From Salvator merianae (Eukaryota; Chordata; Lepidosauria; Squamata; Teiidae): a stretch of DNA of 64,000 bases. The notes beneath the pieces are model-generated. The model saw only the letters and a program-made list of their open reading frames with translations, did not search any database and was not told the origin of the DNA. The position numbers were made by a program, and so were the translations under genes. This document shows, piece by piece, positions 50,701 to 56,600 of this stretch; position 1 is the first letter of the stretch; every line of letters begins with the position of its first letter. The stretch covers positions 18,789,289-18,853,288 of the forward strand of contig QVOM02000001.1 of NCBI GenBank assembly GCA_003586115.2, written 5' to 3'.

Positions 50701-52700
50701 CAAATTTGAAATTGCTGAGCTTCTAGCCAAAATATATAATCTTTAAAATCAGGCTCTGTGCCTGAAGACTGGAGGGTGGCAAATGTGACACCGATCTTCA
50801 AAAATGGATCCAGGGGTGATCCAGGAAATTACAGACCAGTCAGCTTAACATCAGTTCCAGGTAAAGTGATGGAAACCATAATTAAGGATAAAATTACTAA
50901 ACACATAGAAAAGCAAGCATTGCTGAAAGAAAATCAGCATGGCTTCTGCAAAGGTAAATCATGCCTTACAAACTTGTTAGGATTCTTCGGAAGTGTTAAT
51001 AAACATGTGGATAAAGGTGACCCAGTTGACATTGTCTACCTGGACTTTCAGAAGGCTTTTGACAAAGTCCCTCATCAAAGACTCCTGAATAAACTCAGCA
51101 GTCACGGAATAAGAGGACAGGTCCTGTCTTGGATTGGTAACTGGCTTAAGGACAGGAAACAGAGAGTAGGAATAAATGGTCAGTTCTCAGAATGGAAAGA
51201 GGTGAAAAGTGGGGTTCCGCAAGGTTCAGTATTAGGACACCTGCTTTTTAATTTATTCATAAATGATCTCGACACGGGGTAAGTAGTGAGTTAGCAAAGT
51301 TTGCTGATGACACTAAATTGTTCAGGGCAGTAAAAACTGAAAGTGATTGTAAAGAGCTCCAGAGGGATCTCCTGACATTGGGTGAGTGGGCAACGAAGTG
51401 GCAAATGCACTTCAATCTTAGCAAGTACAAAGTGATGCACATCGGGACAAAGAACCCCAATTATACCTATAAACTGATGGGGGTCAAACTTTCTGTGACA
51501 GACCAGGAAAAGGATCTTGGGGTTCTGGTAGACAGCTCAATGAAGGTGTCAACCCAGTGTGCAGTGGCAAATTCAATGCTAGGGGTAATAAGGAAGGGAA
51601 TAGAAAACAAGTCAGCAAGTGTCATCGTGCCTCTTTACAAATCTATGGTGAGGCCGCACTTGGAAAATTGTGTACAATTCTGGGCACCTCATCTCAGAAA
51701 GGATATTGTGGAACTGGAGAAGGTGCAAAAAAAGGGTAACCAGAATGATCAAGGGGCTGGAACACCTTCCTTATGAAATCAGGCTGCAACGCCTTGGCCT
51801 CTTCAGCCTTGAAAAGCGGTGTCTAAGAGGAGACCTGATTGAAGTTTATAAAATCATGCACGGTATGGATAAGGTGGATAAAGAGAAGTTTTTTTCTCTC
51901 ACACACAACACTAGGACCAGGGGGCGCTCTCTGAAGCTGATGGGTAGGAGAGTTAGGACTGACAAGGGGAAGTATTTTTTCACCCAGAGGGTTGTCGGTC
52001 TGTGGAATTTATTACCAGATGAGGTGGTGACAGCCATCAACCTGGACAGCTTTAAGAAGGGATTGGACAGATTCATGGAGGTCAGGTGTATCAATGGCTA
52101 CTAGAATGGATGCCTAGGTACTGCCTCCAGGTTGGAAAGACAGGCAGGATGTCTGTAAAACCATTTGCAGGGAGTCAAGAGCAGGTGAAGGTTTTGTCTT
52201 TATCTTCTGTTTGAGAATGCCCAGAAGCAATTGGTGGGCCACTGTGTGAAACAGAATGCTGGACTAGATGGGCCGTGGCCTGATCCAGCAAGGTTCCTCT
52301 TATGTTCTTATGAATGGCAAGCTTGATAAGCATCAAAATAGGAACCAACAGCAAAATCCAGCAGGCAGAATATACACTTGGTTTGCAACAACCTTTAAGG
52401 GTTTTGTCCATGACACAAAATGAAGGAACTGTAGTAACGTAAAATACAAATGCCCTTTCTGCACTGGGCTTTATTCCAGGATATACTCTTCCTTCCAAGA
52501 TACCTTCCAACGCACCTCAAACCTTCTTAGATAGAAAGCATATGTATTAGGTTTTCCTTACAATGACATAATGGGGGGAAATGGGGGAAAGGGAAAGTTG
52601 TGTAAGGAGCATTCTCACCTTCCAGTTCTTCTGGTTCATAATGAATATTGACAACATTGCTGGTTCCTCCCCGATCCAAAACAGCCTCATCCTCAGGTCT
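1091..52700 (-). CDS. SLC4A8: SLC4A8-like Na+-driven Cl-/HCO3- exchanger (NDCBE), 13 internal exons
   Basis: The span of a split gene whose protein exchanges external Na+ and bicarbonate for internal Cl- at the plasma membrane and so regulates cell pH (family knowledge). Thirteen exons were found by reading the minus strand. All have AG acceptors and GT donors, and their phases chain without a break over 1,841 nt. The order is cytosolic N-terminal domain (exons 1-10 here), then the start of the membrane domain (exons 11-13). Within the SLC4 family, the SLC4A8 assignment rests on recalled paralogue sequence: the PWYWSDY segment before the first membrane span and the [16 protein letters not shown] loop fit SLC4A8 better than SLC4A7 or SLC4A10. 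The ATG exon and the C-terminal half are outside the window or unrecognised. The introns are full of transposons, and none of them damages an exon. Confidence 0.93.
1508..1907. mobile_element. Foldback MITE (AATCCAGCTTCAGTCC family), interrupted
   Basis: The ends share a subterminal inverted repeat, AATCCAGCTTCAGTCC on the left and GGACTGAAGCTGGATT on the right. An uninterrupted relative is at 17,766-17,965. This copy is split at 1,600 by a 180-bp MITE. Confidence 0.8.
1601..1780. mobile_element. 180-bp PIF/Harbinger-like MITE, copy 1
   Basis: Almost the whole element is a near-palindrome, with ends GACCCTTTCTGCACTTGG and its complement ...AGAAAGGGCC. It is flanked by ATT at 1,598-1,600 and 1,781-1,783. 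The related host element at 17,766 shows the unoccupied sequence with a single ATT. The 3-bp A/T duplication and GG-CC ends suggest PIF/Harbinger mobilisation. Confidence 0.85.
1908..3150. other. Intron, no clear feature
   Basis: No splice-bordered exon or confident repeat was recognised. Short open frames here lack coding character. Confidence 0.6.
3155..3815 (-). mobile_element. CR1 LINE 3' fragment
   Basis: The minus strand encodes the ORF2 C-terminus ([30 protein letters not shown]) and then the 3' untranslated tail towards 3,155. It is 5'-truncated at the MITE starting at 3,816. It is homologous to the better copy at 50,225-52,312. Confidence 0.88.
3816..4204. mobile_element. 389-bp MITE with GGCCCTTTCTGCACTG ends
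   Basis: The termini GGCCCTTTCTGCACTG and CAGTGCAGAAAGGCC are inverted repeats closely related to those of the 180-bp MITE, but the inside is different. A matching target duplication is not evident. It abuts the CR1 fragment and ends 111 bp from exon 12. Confidence 0.75.
4315..4448 (-). CDS. SLC4A8: SLC4A8 exon 12 (membrane spans 2-3)
   Basis: A 134-bp exon with acceptor cacag and donor gtaagg. It encodes [20 protein letters not shown], then [20 protein letters not shown] and FNFC plus a split Lys. The [18 protein letters not shown] block contributes to the substrate pathway in solved SLC4 structures. Confidence 0.97.
4554..5023. mobile_element. Hairpin-array MITE, copy a
   Basis: The terminal inverted repeats are GGGCCTGTTCACACTT and AAGTGTGAACAGGCCC. 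Inside are perfect short hairpins: a 12-bp stem at 4,572-4,583/4,596-4,607 and a 13-bp stem at 4,877-4,889/4,896-4,908. CTGAG flanks both sides, with one base uncertain. Related copies occur at least eight more times in the window. It encodes no transposase. Confidence 0.8.
5024..6034. other. Intron between exons 12 and 11
   Basis: No exon. Bases 5,500-5,560 contain a GC-rich near-palindrome (GCACATGCGTGG and GCGCATGTGCGGG), and the stretch around 5,640-5,750 is degraded MITE-like sequence ending TCTGGATGCAG. Confidence 0.5.
6035..6209 (-). CDS. SLC4A8: SLC4A8 exon 11 (first membrane span)
   Basis: A 175-bp exon with acceptor tgcag and donor gtaaga. It encodes [20 protein letters not shown], then [20 protein letters not shown] and [15 protein letters not shown]. 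The hydrophobic [20 protein letters not shown] run is membrane span 1 of the SLC4 fold. PWYWSDY is the strongest sign of SLC4A8 rather than SLC4A7 or SLC4A10. Confidence 0.97.
6280..7520. mobile_element. Unclassified repetitive unit with internal duplications and long hairpin
   Basis: Two blocks near 6,600-6,690 and 6,745-6,830 are diverged copies of each other (CAGACACACACGCG...GCAGGGACAAG). A long perfect hairpin lies at 6,842-7,006 and a CT-rich run at 7,163-7,204. Its exact borders are unknown. Confidence 0.45.
6842..7006. repeat. Long inverted repeat, 46-bp perfect arms
   Basis: Bases 6,852-6,897 and 6,951-6,996 are exact reverse complements. With one mismatch the arms extend to about 55 bp (6,842-6,897 and 6,951-7,006). 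The 53-base spacer contains a further small stem (GAAAG/CTTTC). Confidence 0.92.
8034..8215 (-). mobile_element. CR1 LINE 3' tail fragment
   Basis: The minus strand carries only the 3' untranslated tail of the CR1 family (tract ending in AAGAACATAAAAGGAACC on the plus strand). It is in the intron just downstream of exon 10. Confidence 0.85.
8269..8369 (-). CDS. SLC4A8: SLC4A8 exon 10 (linker to membrane domain)
   Basis: A 101-bp exon with acceptor attag and donor gtgagc, separated from exon 9 by a short 284-bp intron. It encodes [16 protein letters not shown], a variable middle, then [11 protein letters not shown], with the Arg codon split. A CR1 3' tail begins about 55 bp downstream of the donor. 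Confidence 0.94.
8654..8800 (-). CDS. SLC4A8: SLC4A8 exon 9 ([21 protein letters not shown])
   Basis: A 147-bp exon with acceptor tacag and donor gtaaac. It encodes [37 protein letters not shown] and [11 protein letters not shown]. Both ends are phase 0. This is the end of the cytosolic core domain and is almost identical to the recalled mammalian protein. Confidence 0.96.
9052..9184. mobile_element. About 133-bp MITE (GGCTGCATCCAGA ends)
   Basis: The inverted termini GGCTGCATCCAGATATCAC and its complement (GTGATGTCTGGATGCAGCC) enclose AT-rich DNA that itself contains inverted TTGGATATT blocks. Flanks are AT-rich and no unambiguous duplication was found. Confidence 0.75.
10686..11181. mobile_element. 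Hairpin-array MITE, copy b1
   Basis: Left end GACCTGTTCACACTTG, right end AAGTGTGAAAAGGCCC. Its terminal hairpin has a 19-bp perfect stem (11,125-11,143/11,148-11,166) with a TTGG loop. It also holds two 40-bp tandem units at 10,836-10,915. Confidence 0.8.
10836..10915. repeat. 40-bp tandem unit, two copies
   Basis: The units at 10,836-10,875 and 10,876-10,915 are about 80 percent alike. The duplicated segment has only the second unit, at 12,824-12,863, so this is a length polymorphism between the two copies. Confidence 0.85.
11528..11662. repeat. GC-rich insertion with 29-bp CpG-rich tandem repeats
   Basis: The sequence switches abruptly from intron to GC-rich DNA that includes about 2.6 copies of a 29-bp unit with core GGGCGGGGCCAGCGACTGCG. 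It ends at the single N (11,663). Copy 2 of the duplication reads straight through the corresponding point without it. Confidence 0.85.
11663..11663. other. Ambiguous base / assembly join
   Basis: This is the only N in the window. It falls exactly between a GC-rich tandem array and the start of the second copy of a 1.85-kb duplication, as expected for a join of unresolved length. Confidence 0.9.
11664..13475. repeat. Direct duplication, copy 2
   Basis: It matches 9,676-11,527 at an offset of 1,988 bases, falling to 1,948 after the missing 40-bp unit. Examples of single-base differences are GTGTTCC/GTGTCCC and CTTGCGTTC/CTTGTGTTC. Beyond 13,475 it continues normally towards exon 8. Confidence 0.93.
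12674..13129. mobile_element. Hairpin-array MITE, copy b2
   Basis: The same insertion as at 10,686-11,181, present again because it lies inside the duplicated segment. The terminal hairpin is identical; the 40-bp tandem unit is single. Confidence 0.8.
13605..13692 (-). CDS. SLC4A8: SLC4A8 exon 8 ([23 protein letters not shown])
   Basis: An 88-bp exon with acceptor ctctag and donor gtacag. It encodes [19 protein letters not shown] and [10 protein letters not shown], the dimer-interface region of the cytosolic domain. It lies about 130 bp from the end of the duplicated assembly segment (11,664-13,475), so the duplication does not copy it. Confidence 0.95.
13693..15532. other. Intron between exons 8 and 7, first part
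   Basis: No exon. Bases 14,190-14,440 resemble the sequence at 32,270-32,450 (AGAGGTGG...CCACCTC parts, AATGCACATTAAAGCCCAGG-like core) and are probably an old MITE pair. The rest has no clear feature. Confidence 0.5.
15704..16312. mobile_element. 609-bp Harbinger-like nonautonomous transposon
   Basis: The inverted ends are GGGCCTTTTCGCACTG (left) and CAGTGTGAAAAGGCCC (right), followed inward by inverted GGTAGACCGTTCC blocks. TAT flanks both sides (15,701-15,703 and 16,313-16,315). The interior repeats TTCGTACC and its complement GGTACGAA many times. No transposase frame is present. Confidence 0.85.
16503..16562. repeat. Triplet microsatellite (TAA)n-(CAA)n-(CAG)n
   Basis: An uninterrupted run of AAT triplets grades into CAA and then CAG triplets. 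A long poly-leucine/tyrosine frame on the minus strand here is only the repeat being translated. Confidence 0.95.
17008..17165 (-). CDS. SLC4A8: SLC4A8 exon 7 ([26 protein letters not shown])
   Basis: A 158-bp exon with acceptor attag at 17,167-17,166 and donor gtaagc. It encodes [20 protein letters not shown], then GEVDFL and [20 protein letters not shown], ending in PLPT plus a split Arg. A second AG four bases inside (gcag, exon start 17,161) would break the frame with exon 6, so the ttag acceptor was chosen. Confidence 0.95.
17766..17965. mobile_element. Foldback MITE (AATCCAGCTTCAGTCC family), intact copy
   Basis: Inverted ends TCAATCCAGCTTCAGTCC and GGACTGAAGCTGGATTAA. The inner ACATTATCTAAC is the empty site for the 180-bp MITE inserted in the related copy at 1,508-1,907. 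Confidence 0.8.
18085..18612. repeat. Dispersed repeat related to 49,290-49,720 and 54,120-54,600
   Basis: These three regions share blocks such as GGTCTACCAG, the phrase around GTCCACAC/GCTGGTCTA and ATCCAATGTGGA. They are probably nonautonomous DNA elements, but no clean ends were defined. Confidence 0.4.
19640..19819. mobile_element. 180-bp PIF/Harbinger-like MITE, copy 2
   Basis: Ends GGCCCTTTCTGCACTTGG and CCAAGTGCAGAAAGGGCC; flanked by AAT at 19,637-19,639 and 19,820-19,822. The two halves are near-complementary along their whole length. Confidence 0.88.
20210..20374 (+). mobile_element. CR1 LINE 3' tail fragment
   Basis: Plus-strand CR1 tail (AAAGGCCATTTGCAGGGAG... to CCTCTTATGTTC), homologous to 52,150-52,312. 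It lies about 250 bp from exon 6. Confidence 0.85.
20623..20714 (-). CDS. SLC4A8: SLC4A8 exon 6 (variable linker)
   Basis: A 92-bp exon with acceptor cctcag and donor gtgagg. The codon split with exon 5 gives Gly, followed by [18 protein letters not shown] and PTDLSK. The LEVRNG and DLSK blocks match the recalled SLC4A8 linker; the rest is divergent. It ends on a codon boundary and joins exon 7 in frame. Confidence 0.85.
20921..21380. mobile_element. Hairpin-array MITE, copy d
   Basis: Starts GCCTGTGTGCACTTG and ends GGTAAGTGCAAAAACGC. It contains a perfect 24-base palindrome (21,037-21,060, stem GTGGAGCACAAA) and neighbouring stems near 21,000-21,023 and 21,069-21,094. Confidence 0.78.
21535..21580. 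repeat. (CTAAT)n pentanucleotide repeat
   Basis: About eight units of CTAAT, a few imperfect, after a stretch ending GGCCATAAATA that looks like a LINE 3' end. Confidence 0.9.
22032..22211. mobile_element. 180-bp PIF/Harbinger-like MITE, copy 3
   Basis: Ends GGCCCTTTCTGCACTTGG and CCAAGTGCAGAAAGGGCC; flanked by TTT at 22,029-22,031 and 22,212-22,214. Very similar to copies 1 and 4, which suggests recent spread. Confidence 0.88.
22718..22903 (-). CDS. SLC4A8: SLC4A8 exon 5 ([12 protein letters not shown] basic stretch)
   Basis: A 186-bp exon with acceptor ttaag and donor gtgagg. It encodes [20 protein letters not shown], then [18 protein letters not shown] and IVRSFAEAG. The poly-His/Lys stretch is typical of the NBCn1/NDCBE/NBCn2 group. 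The 3' end (DPHSMDKGG) enters a linker that varies between paralogues and is often alternatively spliced in the family. Confidence 0.93.
23490..23880 (+). mobile_element. L2-type LINE fragment
   Basis: Degenerate reverse-transcriptase blocks are readable: [20 protein letters not shown], then YVDDSHLS, then [19 protein letters not shown] (CT)n array (23,685-23,713) is inserted after the DD motif region. Stops and deletions make it inactive. Confidence 0.75.
23685..23713. repeat. (CT)n microsatellite
   Basis: About 14 CT units inside the L2 fragment. Confidence 0.95.
24660..24726. repeat. (GTGGA)n minisatellite
   Basis: About 13 units of the pentamer GTGGA with a few variants (GTGGC, ATGAA, GTGGT). 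It reads through in several frames and so gives misleading open frames on both strands. Confidence 0.93.
25430..26240 (+). mobile_element. L2-type LINE 3' fragment
   Basis: Recognisable blocks: [25 protein letters not shown] remnant of the ATVIHALVTSRLDYCN region, then [16 protein letters not shown], then a 3' untranslated part. The minus-strand element at 39,880-40,950 is homologous to it. Confidence 0.72.
26936..27515 (-). mobile_element. CR1 LINE 3' fragment
   Basis: The minus strand encodes [36 protein letters not shown] and [17 protein letters not shown], followed by the 3' tail. It is 5'-truncated at about 27,515. Confidence 0.9.
27520..29419. other. Intron between exons 5 and 4, middle part
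   Basis: No exon or confident repeat. The stretch near 27,660-28,130 (GTTCAGACACACGATTAAAG start) may be a decayed DNA element; 28,150-29,420 shows nothing recognisable. Confidence 0.5.
29420..29894. mobile_element. Hairpin-array MITE, copy e
   Basis: The right end is TGTGAACAGGCCC. Its terminal hairpin (29,841-29,852/29,865-29,876) has stem CAGCATAGAATG, against CAGCCTAGAATG in copy a: one pair changed on both sides. A short (GGCAT)n run lies at 29,630-29,653. The left end is decayed. Confidence 0.72.
29895..31322. other. Intron 5' flank of exon 4's downstream side
   Basis: No exon. Bases 30,765-30,910 resemble the element at 50-190 (CCTGGGACTATACTGGGCATGCC core), probably an old MITE. Confidence 0.45.
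31323..31483 (-). CDS. SLC4A8: SLC4A8 exon 4 (cytosolic domain core)
   Basis: A 161-bp exon with acceptor tgcag and donor gtacta. It encodes [19 protein letters not shown], then [15 protein letters not shown] and [13 protein letters not shown]. The EEDVE...GGERWSKP motif is nearly invariant in Na+-coupled SLC4 proteins. It lies alone between two introns of about 8 kb each. Confidence 0.95.
31484..35250. other. Intron between exons 4 and 3, first part
   Basis: No exon recognised. Bases 32,270-32,450 are the second member of the MITE-like pair with 14,190-14,440. Bases 33,896-34,440 may be another decayed element (GTGCAATCACACAGGGC start). Confidence 0.45.
35255..35697. mobile_element. Hairpin-array MITE, copy f
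   Basis: Left end AGGGGCTTATTCGCACTTT, right end AAGTGTGAACAGGCTC. Terminal stem CAGCCTAGTA/TACTAGACTG (35,643-35,652/35,669-35,678) with one mismatch. Confidence 0.75.
37004..37700. mobile_element. 697-bp nonautonomous DNA transposon with 10-bp target duplication
   Basis: Left end AGAAGTGTGCACGAAG and right end CTTCGTGCACACCCCT are inverted repeats. ACTCTGCATT (36,994-37,003) and ACTCTGTATT (37,701-37,710) flank it exactly. Inside are tandem, partly palindromic units repeating TCTGTCAG...CTGACAG and CCCGCTCGCTGCCTGATTCA. A duplication of this length suggests Mutator-like (or hAT with chance extension). No transposase. Confidence 0.85.
38051..38506. mobile_element. Hairpin-array MITE, copy g
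   Basis: Right end AAGTGTGAACAGGCCC; the left end is altered (TTTTTTTGCACTTTCC). The inner stem at 38,360-38,391 corresponds to that of copy a with two mismatches. Confidence 0.75.
38507..39065. other. Intron downstream of exon 3
   Basis: Nothing beyond ordinary intron sequence was recognised. Confidence 0.5.
39066..39201 (-). CDS. SLC4A8: SLC4A8 exon 3 ([11 protein letters not shown], acidic LFTEMDEIC)
   Basis: A 136-bp exon with acceptor gttag and donor gtagta. The peptide runs [11 protein letters not shown], then [19 protein letters not shown], then WKESAR. In the family this is the start of the folded cytosolic domain. The last codon (Arg) is completed by the first G of the next exon. 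Confidence 0.92.
39880..40950 (-). mobile_element. L2-type LINE fragment
   Basis: The minus strand reads [20 protein letters not shown], then [18 protein letters not shown], then a decayed 3' part down to 39,880. These are the C-terminal reverse-transcriptase blocks of L2. It lies in the intron between exons 2 and 3 and is homologous to 25,430-26,240. Confidence 0.8.
41041..41175 (-). CDS. SLC4A8: SLC4A8 exon 2 ([12 protein letters not shown], basic His/Arg-rich segment)
   Basis: A 135-bp exon with acceptor ttcag and donor gtatgt. It encodes [13 protein letters not shown] and then the very basic [13 protein letters not shown], a hallmark of the Na+-coupled SLC4 branch near the N-terminus. 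It enters after one base and leaves one base, so the next codon (Asp) is split. The end ([12 protein letters not shown]) is the least conserved part and differs from the recalled human sequence. Confidence 0.92.
41176..50224. other. Large intron between exons 1 and 2
   Basis: About 9 kb without an exon. Bases 42,595-42,990 are a decayed CR1-like linker/reverse-transcriptase fragment ([26 protein letters not shown]). Bases 43,000-43,215 resemble a SINE with a BovB-like 3' end. A dispersed repeat is at 49,290-49,720. Bases 43,220-49,280 show nothing recognisable. Confidence 0.55.
43000..43215 (+). mobile_element. Possible tRNA-derived SINE with BovB-like tail
   Basis: The 3' half (GGAAACTCTATGGG-like phrase, then AGTCACCAGGAATCAG and a GGTGTTACTT end) resembles recalled squamate SINE tails, but it is heavily mutated. 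A weaker relative may lie at 53,860-53,960. Confidence 0.35.
50225..52312 (+). mobile_element. CR1 LINE, 5'-truncated, best copy in window
   Basis: Reads through the linker ([20 protein letters not shown]), then the reverse transcriptase: [90 protein letters not shown] with the catalytic DD, then the C-terminal domain to [17 protein letters not shown] and a 3' tail ending TTCTTATGTTCTTATG-like repeats. Frameshifts near 50,515, 50,747, 51,283 and 51,740 inactivate it. Its end is about 300 bp from exon 1. Confidence 0.95.
52619..52700 (-). CDS. SLC4A8: SLC4A8 exon 1 of those found (N-terminal acidic segment)
   Basis: An 82-bp exon with acceptor ctag before 52,700 and donor gtgaga after 52,619. 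It opens in phase 0 and leaves one base. The peptide contains [16 protein letters not shown] followed by an acidic EPEELE, matching the recalled N-terminus of NDCBE (RPDEEAVVDQGGTS...). The preceding residues, including the initiator methionine, would come from an upstream exon that I could not find. A CR1 LINE ends about 300 bp downstream in the next intron. Confidence 0.88.
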
Positions 52701-53699
52701 CTAGTAAAAAAATAAAAAGGATGCATCACACAAATATATTCATATACCAATGTACCCACCATTATGCTGTGTCATATTCAGAGATTGTGTAAGAGTTCTG
52801 GGGCATTTCCCCCCTCCCCTGGATACTGCTTTTTTGCGGAGCTGTTTTTACCACGCTGCAGAAGATTCCATCCCTGGGAGCGAACTGGGCACTTGTGTAA
52901 TGCAGACTCCTGCATGTCATTGTACTCCTGGCCCTATCACGCTGAATCTCTCTGACATGGAATCATCTTCCTCCATACACACACACACAGCCTGCACAGT
53001 TGTGCCTGAAGTGAGGCACCTCACTCTGCCATTTGGCAGGGCCAGTCATGTCTGTTTTCCTCACCAGGGAGGACAGTCCAACAGACTTATACACAGCAGG
53101 CATTGCTGTCAAAGTTTCTTCATCCCAAGGGTCTGACACTGCAAATTTAGATGGGTAGTTAAAAGGAGGAGACATTCAAGTTAAATATCTCAAATGTGCA
53201 TAGGGTCTCATTTTAATAGTCCCAAATAAAACTGTGACCATCAAAACTCATAGCAAGCCCTGAAAAGCTTATGCAGCTATCTGGCTTGGCCTTCTCAGTT
53301 TCCTTTCCCTGGCTGGGCAAAGGGATTGTTTCTCTCTGATCAAAAGAAGCTTGAAGCATTTCAGAGTTGTGATTTAACTTCCCACCCTCCTTCATTGTGC
53401 CTCATTTCTCTTATTAAGCTGTTAATAGCCCTTCAAAAAGAAAAAAGACACTTGGCTAATACAGCAGTCTTCAGCAGCAGTTCTTTCTTCTTCCCCCAAC
53501 CTAGGATAATAAATTATTAATATTAATCTTGTATAACTTTGCTGAAAGCAGAACTTGTCCAACGAAAACCAAAATACATTTTTCCAGCCACAAAGTGCAA
53601 CAATCTCCAACCAGATGTGAGGATCCAAAAAAATTATGTCTTATGTACATTTATTGTCAAAATCCGTCCAAAACAGGATTCAAATGTATTTTAAAATTC

Positions 53700-56600
53700 T
53701 GTATTTCAGAGAGTGGTATGGAATATTAAGGAAGGGATAAACTTAGACCTCCACATTCACTGATTTAATCTAATCTCAGAAGTAGTAGAGCAAGACCAAC
53801 TGGGAATAACAGGTGCTGTAGGGTAGACTAGAAAGCCAAAAAGACAAAGGCACATCTCCTCTGTATGGTTGCTGACAAAACTGTATGAATTTGTCTATAT
53901 AGTCACTAAGAGTTCAACCTAACTCAGTATCACCTTTCCCTTTGACTTACAAGCATGAAATGGGTTGCAGAAGATCTCTCGGTATTTACATGTTTTGCTT
54001 ATCCCATCCAGAGATATTTACATACCAGAAAAAGATTATACCATAATGTCATCACTCATTCATTCTAGTGTTATTTCTGAACTTACTTTGAGGAGGGACA
54101 CTCCAGCTGATCTGTTCCTACTGGAGTGGTCTACCATCTGAACAGGTCCATGTGTCCTGGAACAATGCTGTCTGCATTTGGACAGCTGTTCCACGGCAGC
54201 TGTCATGCTAGCCCTGAAGCTCACACAAGCTTTGGAACAAGCTTATCATACTTCTAATGGCCAGGAGCAAAAGTTCCTGGCTTCAGAGCCCCTTGGGGGG
54301 GGGGGCTTTTGGTGGCATGCTTTGGCGTACCACAGGAATGGATTCCCCACTAAACTGTAATATGGAGGCATGTGCCGTGTTTGCACACCTCTGTGGCCCA
54401 GTTTATGTGATGCTGGACCACCAGTAGACCTTCTTAAAAAGGTCTACCAGTGTCCTGGACTAGGCAGCCATTTTGGGTTGACTGGTCTAGTCTACACTCC
54501 ATCCAATGTGGACAGAGTGTTCTAGCAGGGGGCTGGTTCTCTCTGGTTCACAGACAGAGGCCCTGAAGAGGACTGCAGTGTACACTGTACTGAATCACCA
54601 GTAAGTGGAGAAAATCCTAGAACTGCAGAAGAATTTTGCTTTGATATTTTAAAATGGACTGACCAATTTGCCAATCCTGGATTAACAATATGTAATAGAA
54701 CTCAGTTATGAATTAGATTGTGCCTTTGTTTGAAATTTCACAGTTTGTTTGAATTTTCACAGAAATGTTTATTCTACCTGATGAGCTTATTTAACAGGAA
54801 ATAATTGTATTTTAAGGAGAAATGCATTGATAATAGTGCAAGACTATATTTATGAGGGATGAAAACAAAAAAGTATGCCACTGAATGTAATAACAGCTGC
54901 TCTGCCTGCCCCTATATAACCATTATCTGAAGGCATCATCCAAGGCTGAGTCACAAGTCCCTGCCTTCTGAGCTTTAATAGTTGGTAATCAGAGAGAAGG
55001 CCTTCTCCACTGTGGTATCCAATTTGTGAAACATCTCTGATGCCATCTTTTTCTTTGAATTATCAAGTCAAGGCCCGCAACATTGAAATTCCTCCCAATA
55101 TTCTGCTAAAGCTGCTCATTAGAATATGATAGCCTTCACTAATCAAACTAATTTATAGCAAAACAAAGCAAACAAAAATTATCAGCAGTTTGCCTTGCTT
55201 CAGATTTGGCTTCCGTTTGAATTCTTCTTCCATGAATAGTTAATGTATATATGGTCCAACACTTTTTATAACTTTCATGGCAGTTATGAAAATTCTTCAC
55301 CAGTCTGCTGATCTCTAGATGTTTTCAGCTACAGTTCCCAGCTCCAGCCCTAGAATATGACATATTCGATGCATTTTTTTCTGTAGCTCATAGAATGCAA
55401 CACAGAATTGTTAGAGGGGGTTACTTATTATTTTTTGTTTTAGTGATGTACTGCTATCTGTCTCATAATAATACAGGGGTTTTTCTATTTATTTTTTATT
55501 CAATTTAATTTTCATTTTGAAAGGTGCCATGTGAATAGAGAATGATGGAATATCACTCTTTTAAAAACACATTCATTAGAAAATAACAATCCTTCCACAT
55601 AATGAAAAACAACAGTACTTTTGCAAATCCCAAAGCAGAAAACAGAAAATGAGTAGGAATATTAGACAGGAGGAAGGAAGAACAGTGAGATAAAGAACGA
55701 GGAGTAAGAAAAGGATGTCTGAGACAAGACCTATATAATAAGAAAATTGCCAGAGACGAGGAAGGAAGAGCCATGTGCTTACAACAGAGAGTGGAATAAA
55801 AGATAAAGATGAAATTATGCAGTAGTTCAATTGTAAAGTAATTTAAGATATTCAGAGTTAATGCAGGAAAGGCATAAAAAAAACAAATTGTAGGAGCCAT
55901 TGCATATTTGGAACAGCAAAATGGAGTAGTGGACTAGATGTAGAGAACAAAAAGACCTCTGTAGTTTTCCAAAGTTCCCCTTAAAAAAAGTTTCTAACTA
56001 AAAAAAAAAAAATTCTAGTGAAACCAGTTTGAGAATAAAATAACTCAAAACAGATGAGCCTAGGACATGCATTCCTATATTTATTCACACTTCCTTATGC
56101 TGTAGGATGCTGAAGCACGTTTTATAGGCATCAGGTTATACTGCTTACGGACAACAGGTATAATGAAAAACAAGCCAAAAATATTCCAAAATCAAATTAC
56201 TTTAAGGAACCCTCATGGTCCCATTTGCAGAACTTTTTATAGATTCAACAGAGCTGAATCACCAAGCATCAGCATTGAATTGCTGATAGCGATTCTGTGA
56301 CCCTTTTCTCTGCTTCCCTGGCCTCAGGCACCTGCACCTTAGAAACCAAAGTAGTTTGGCACAAACTGAGCCATGCACATCTCTAATGCTAAACAAAGAC
56401 CAAGCCTTTTCAGCTGTAGGTCCTTTTTTGTGGAATTCTCTACCCGTGGAAGCTTGCCTGGCTTCAGAACTCACATTCTTTAGACACCAGGGGACTTTCT
56501 GCACTTTTCACTAGTGAGTGTCTGCATGTTCACTAGTGAAGTCCATCAGCACTGCAAGGAGACCCTGGCGATTGGAAGCAGGCTACAACTGCTCCCGATT

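Noticed and set aside
1091..52700. Assignment to SLC4A7 or SLC4A10
   Set aside because: Both paralogues share most motifs, but PWYWSDY, the TYPIHMHSD loop and the [11 protein letters not shown] linker fit SLC4A8 best from recalled sequence.
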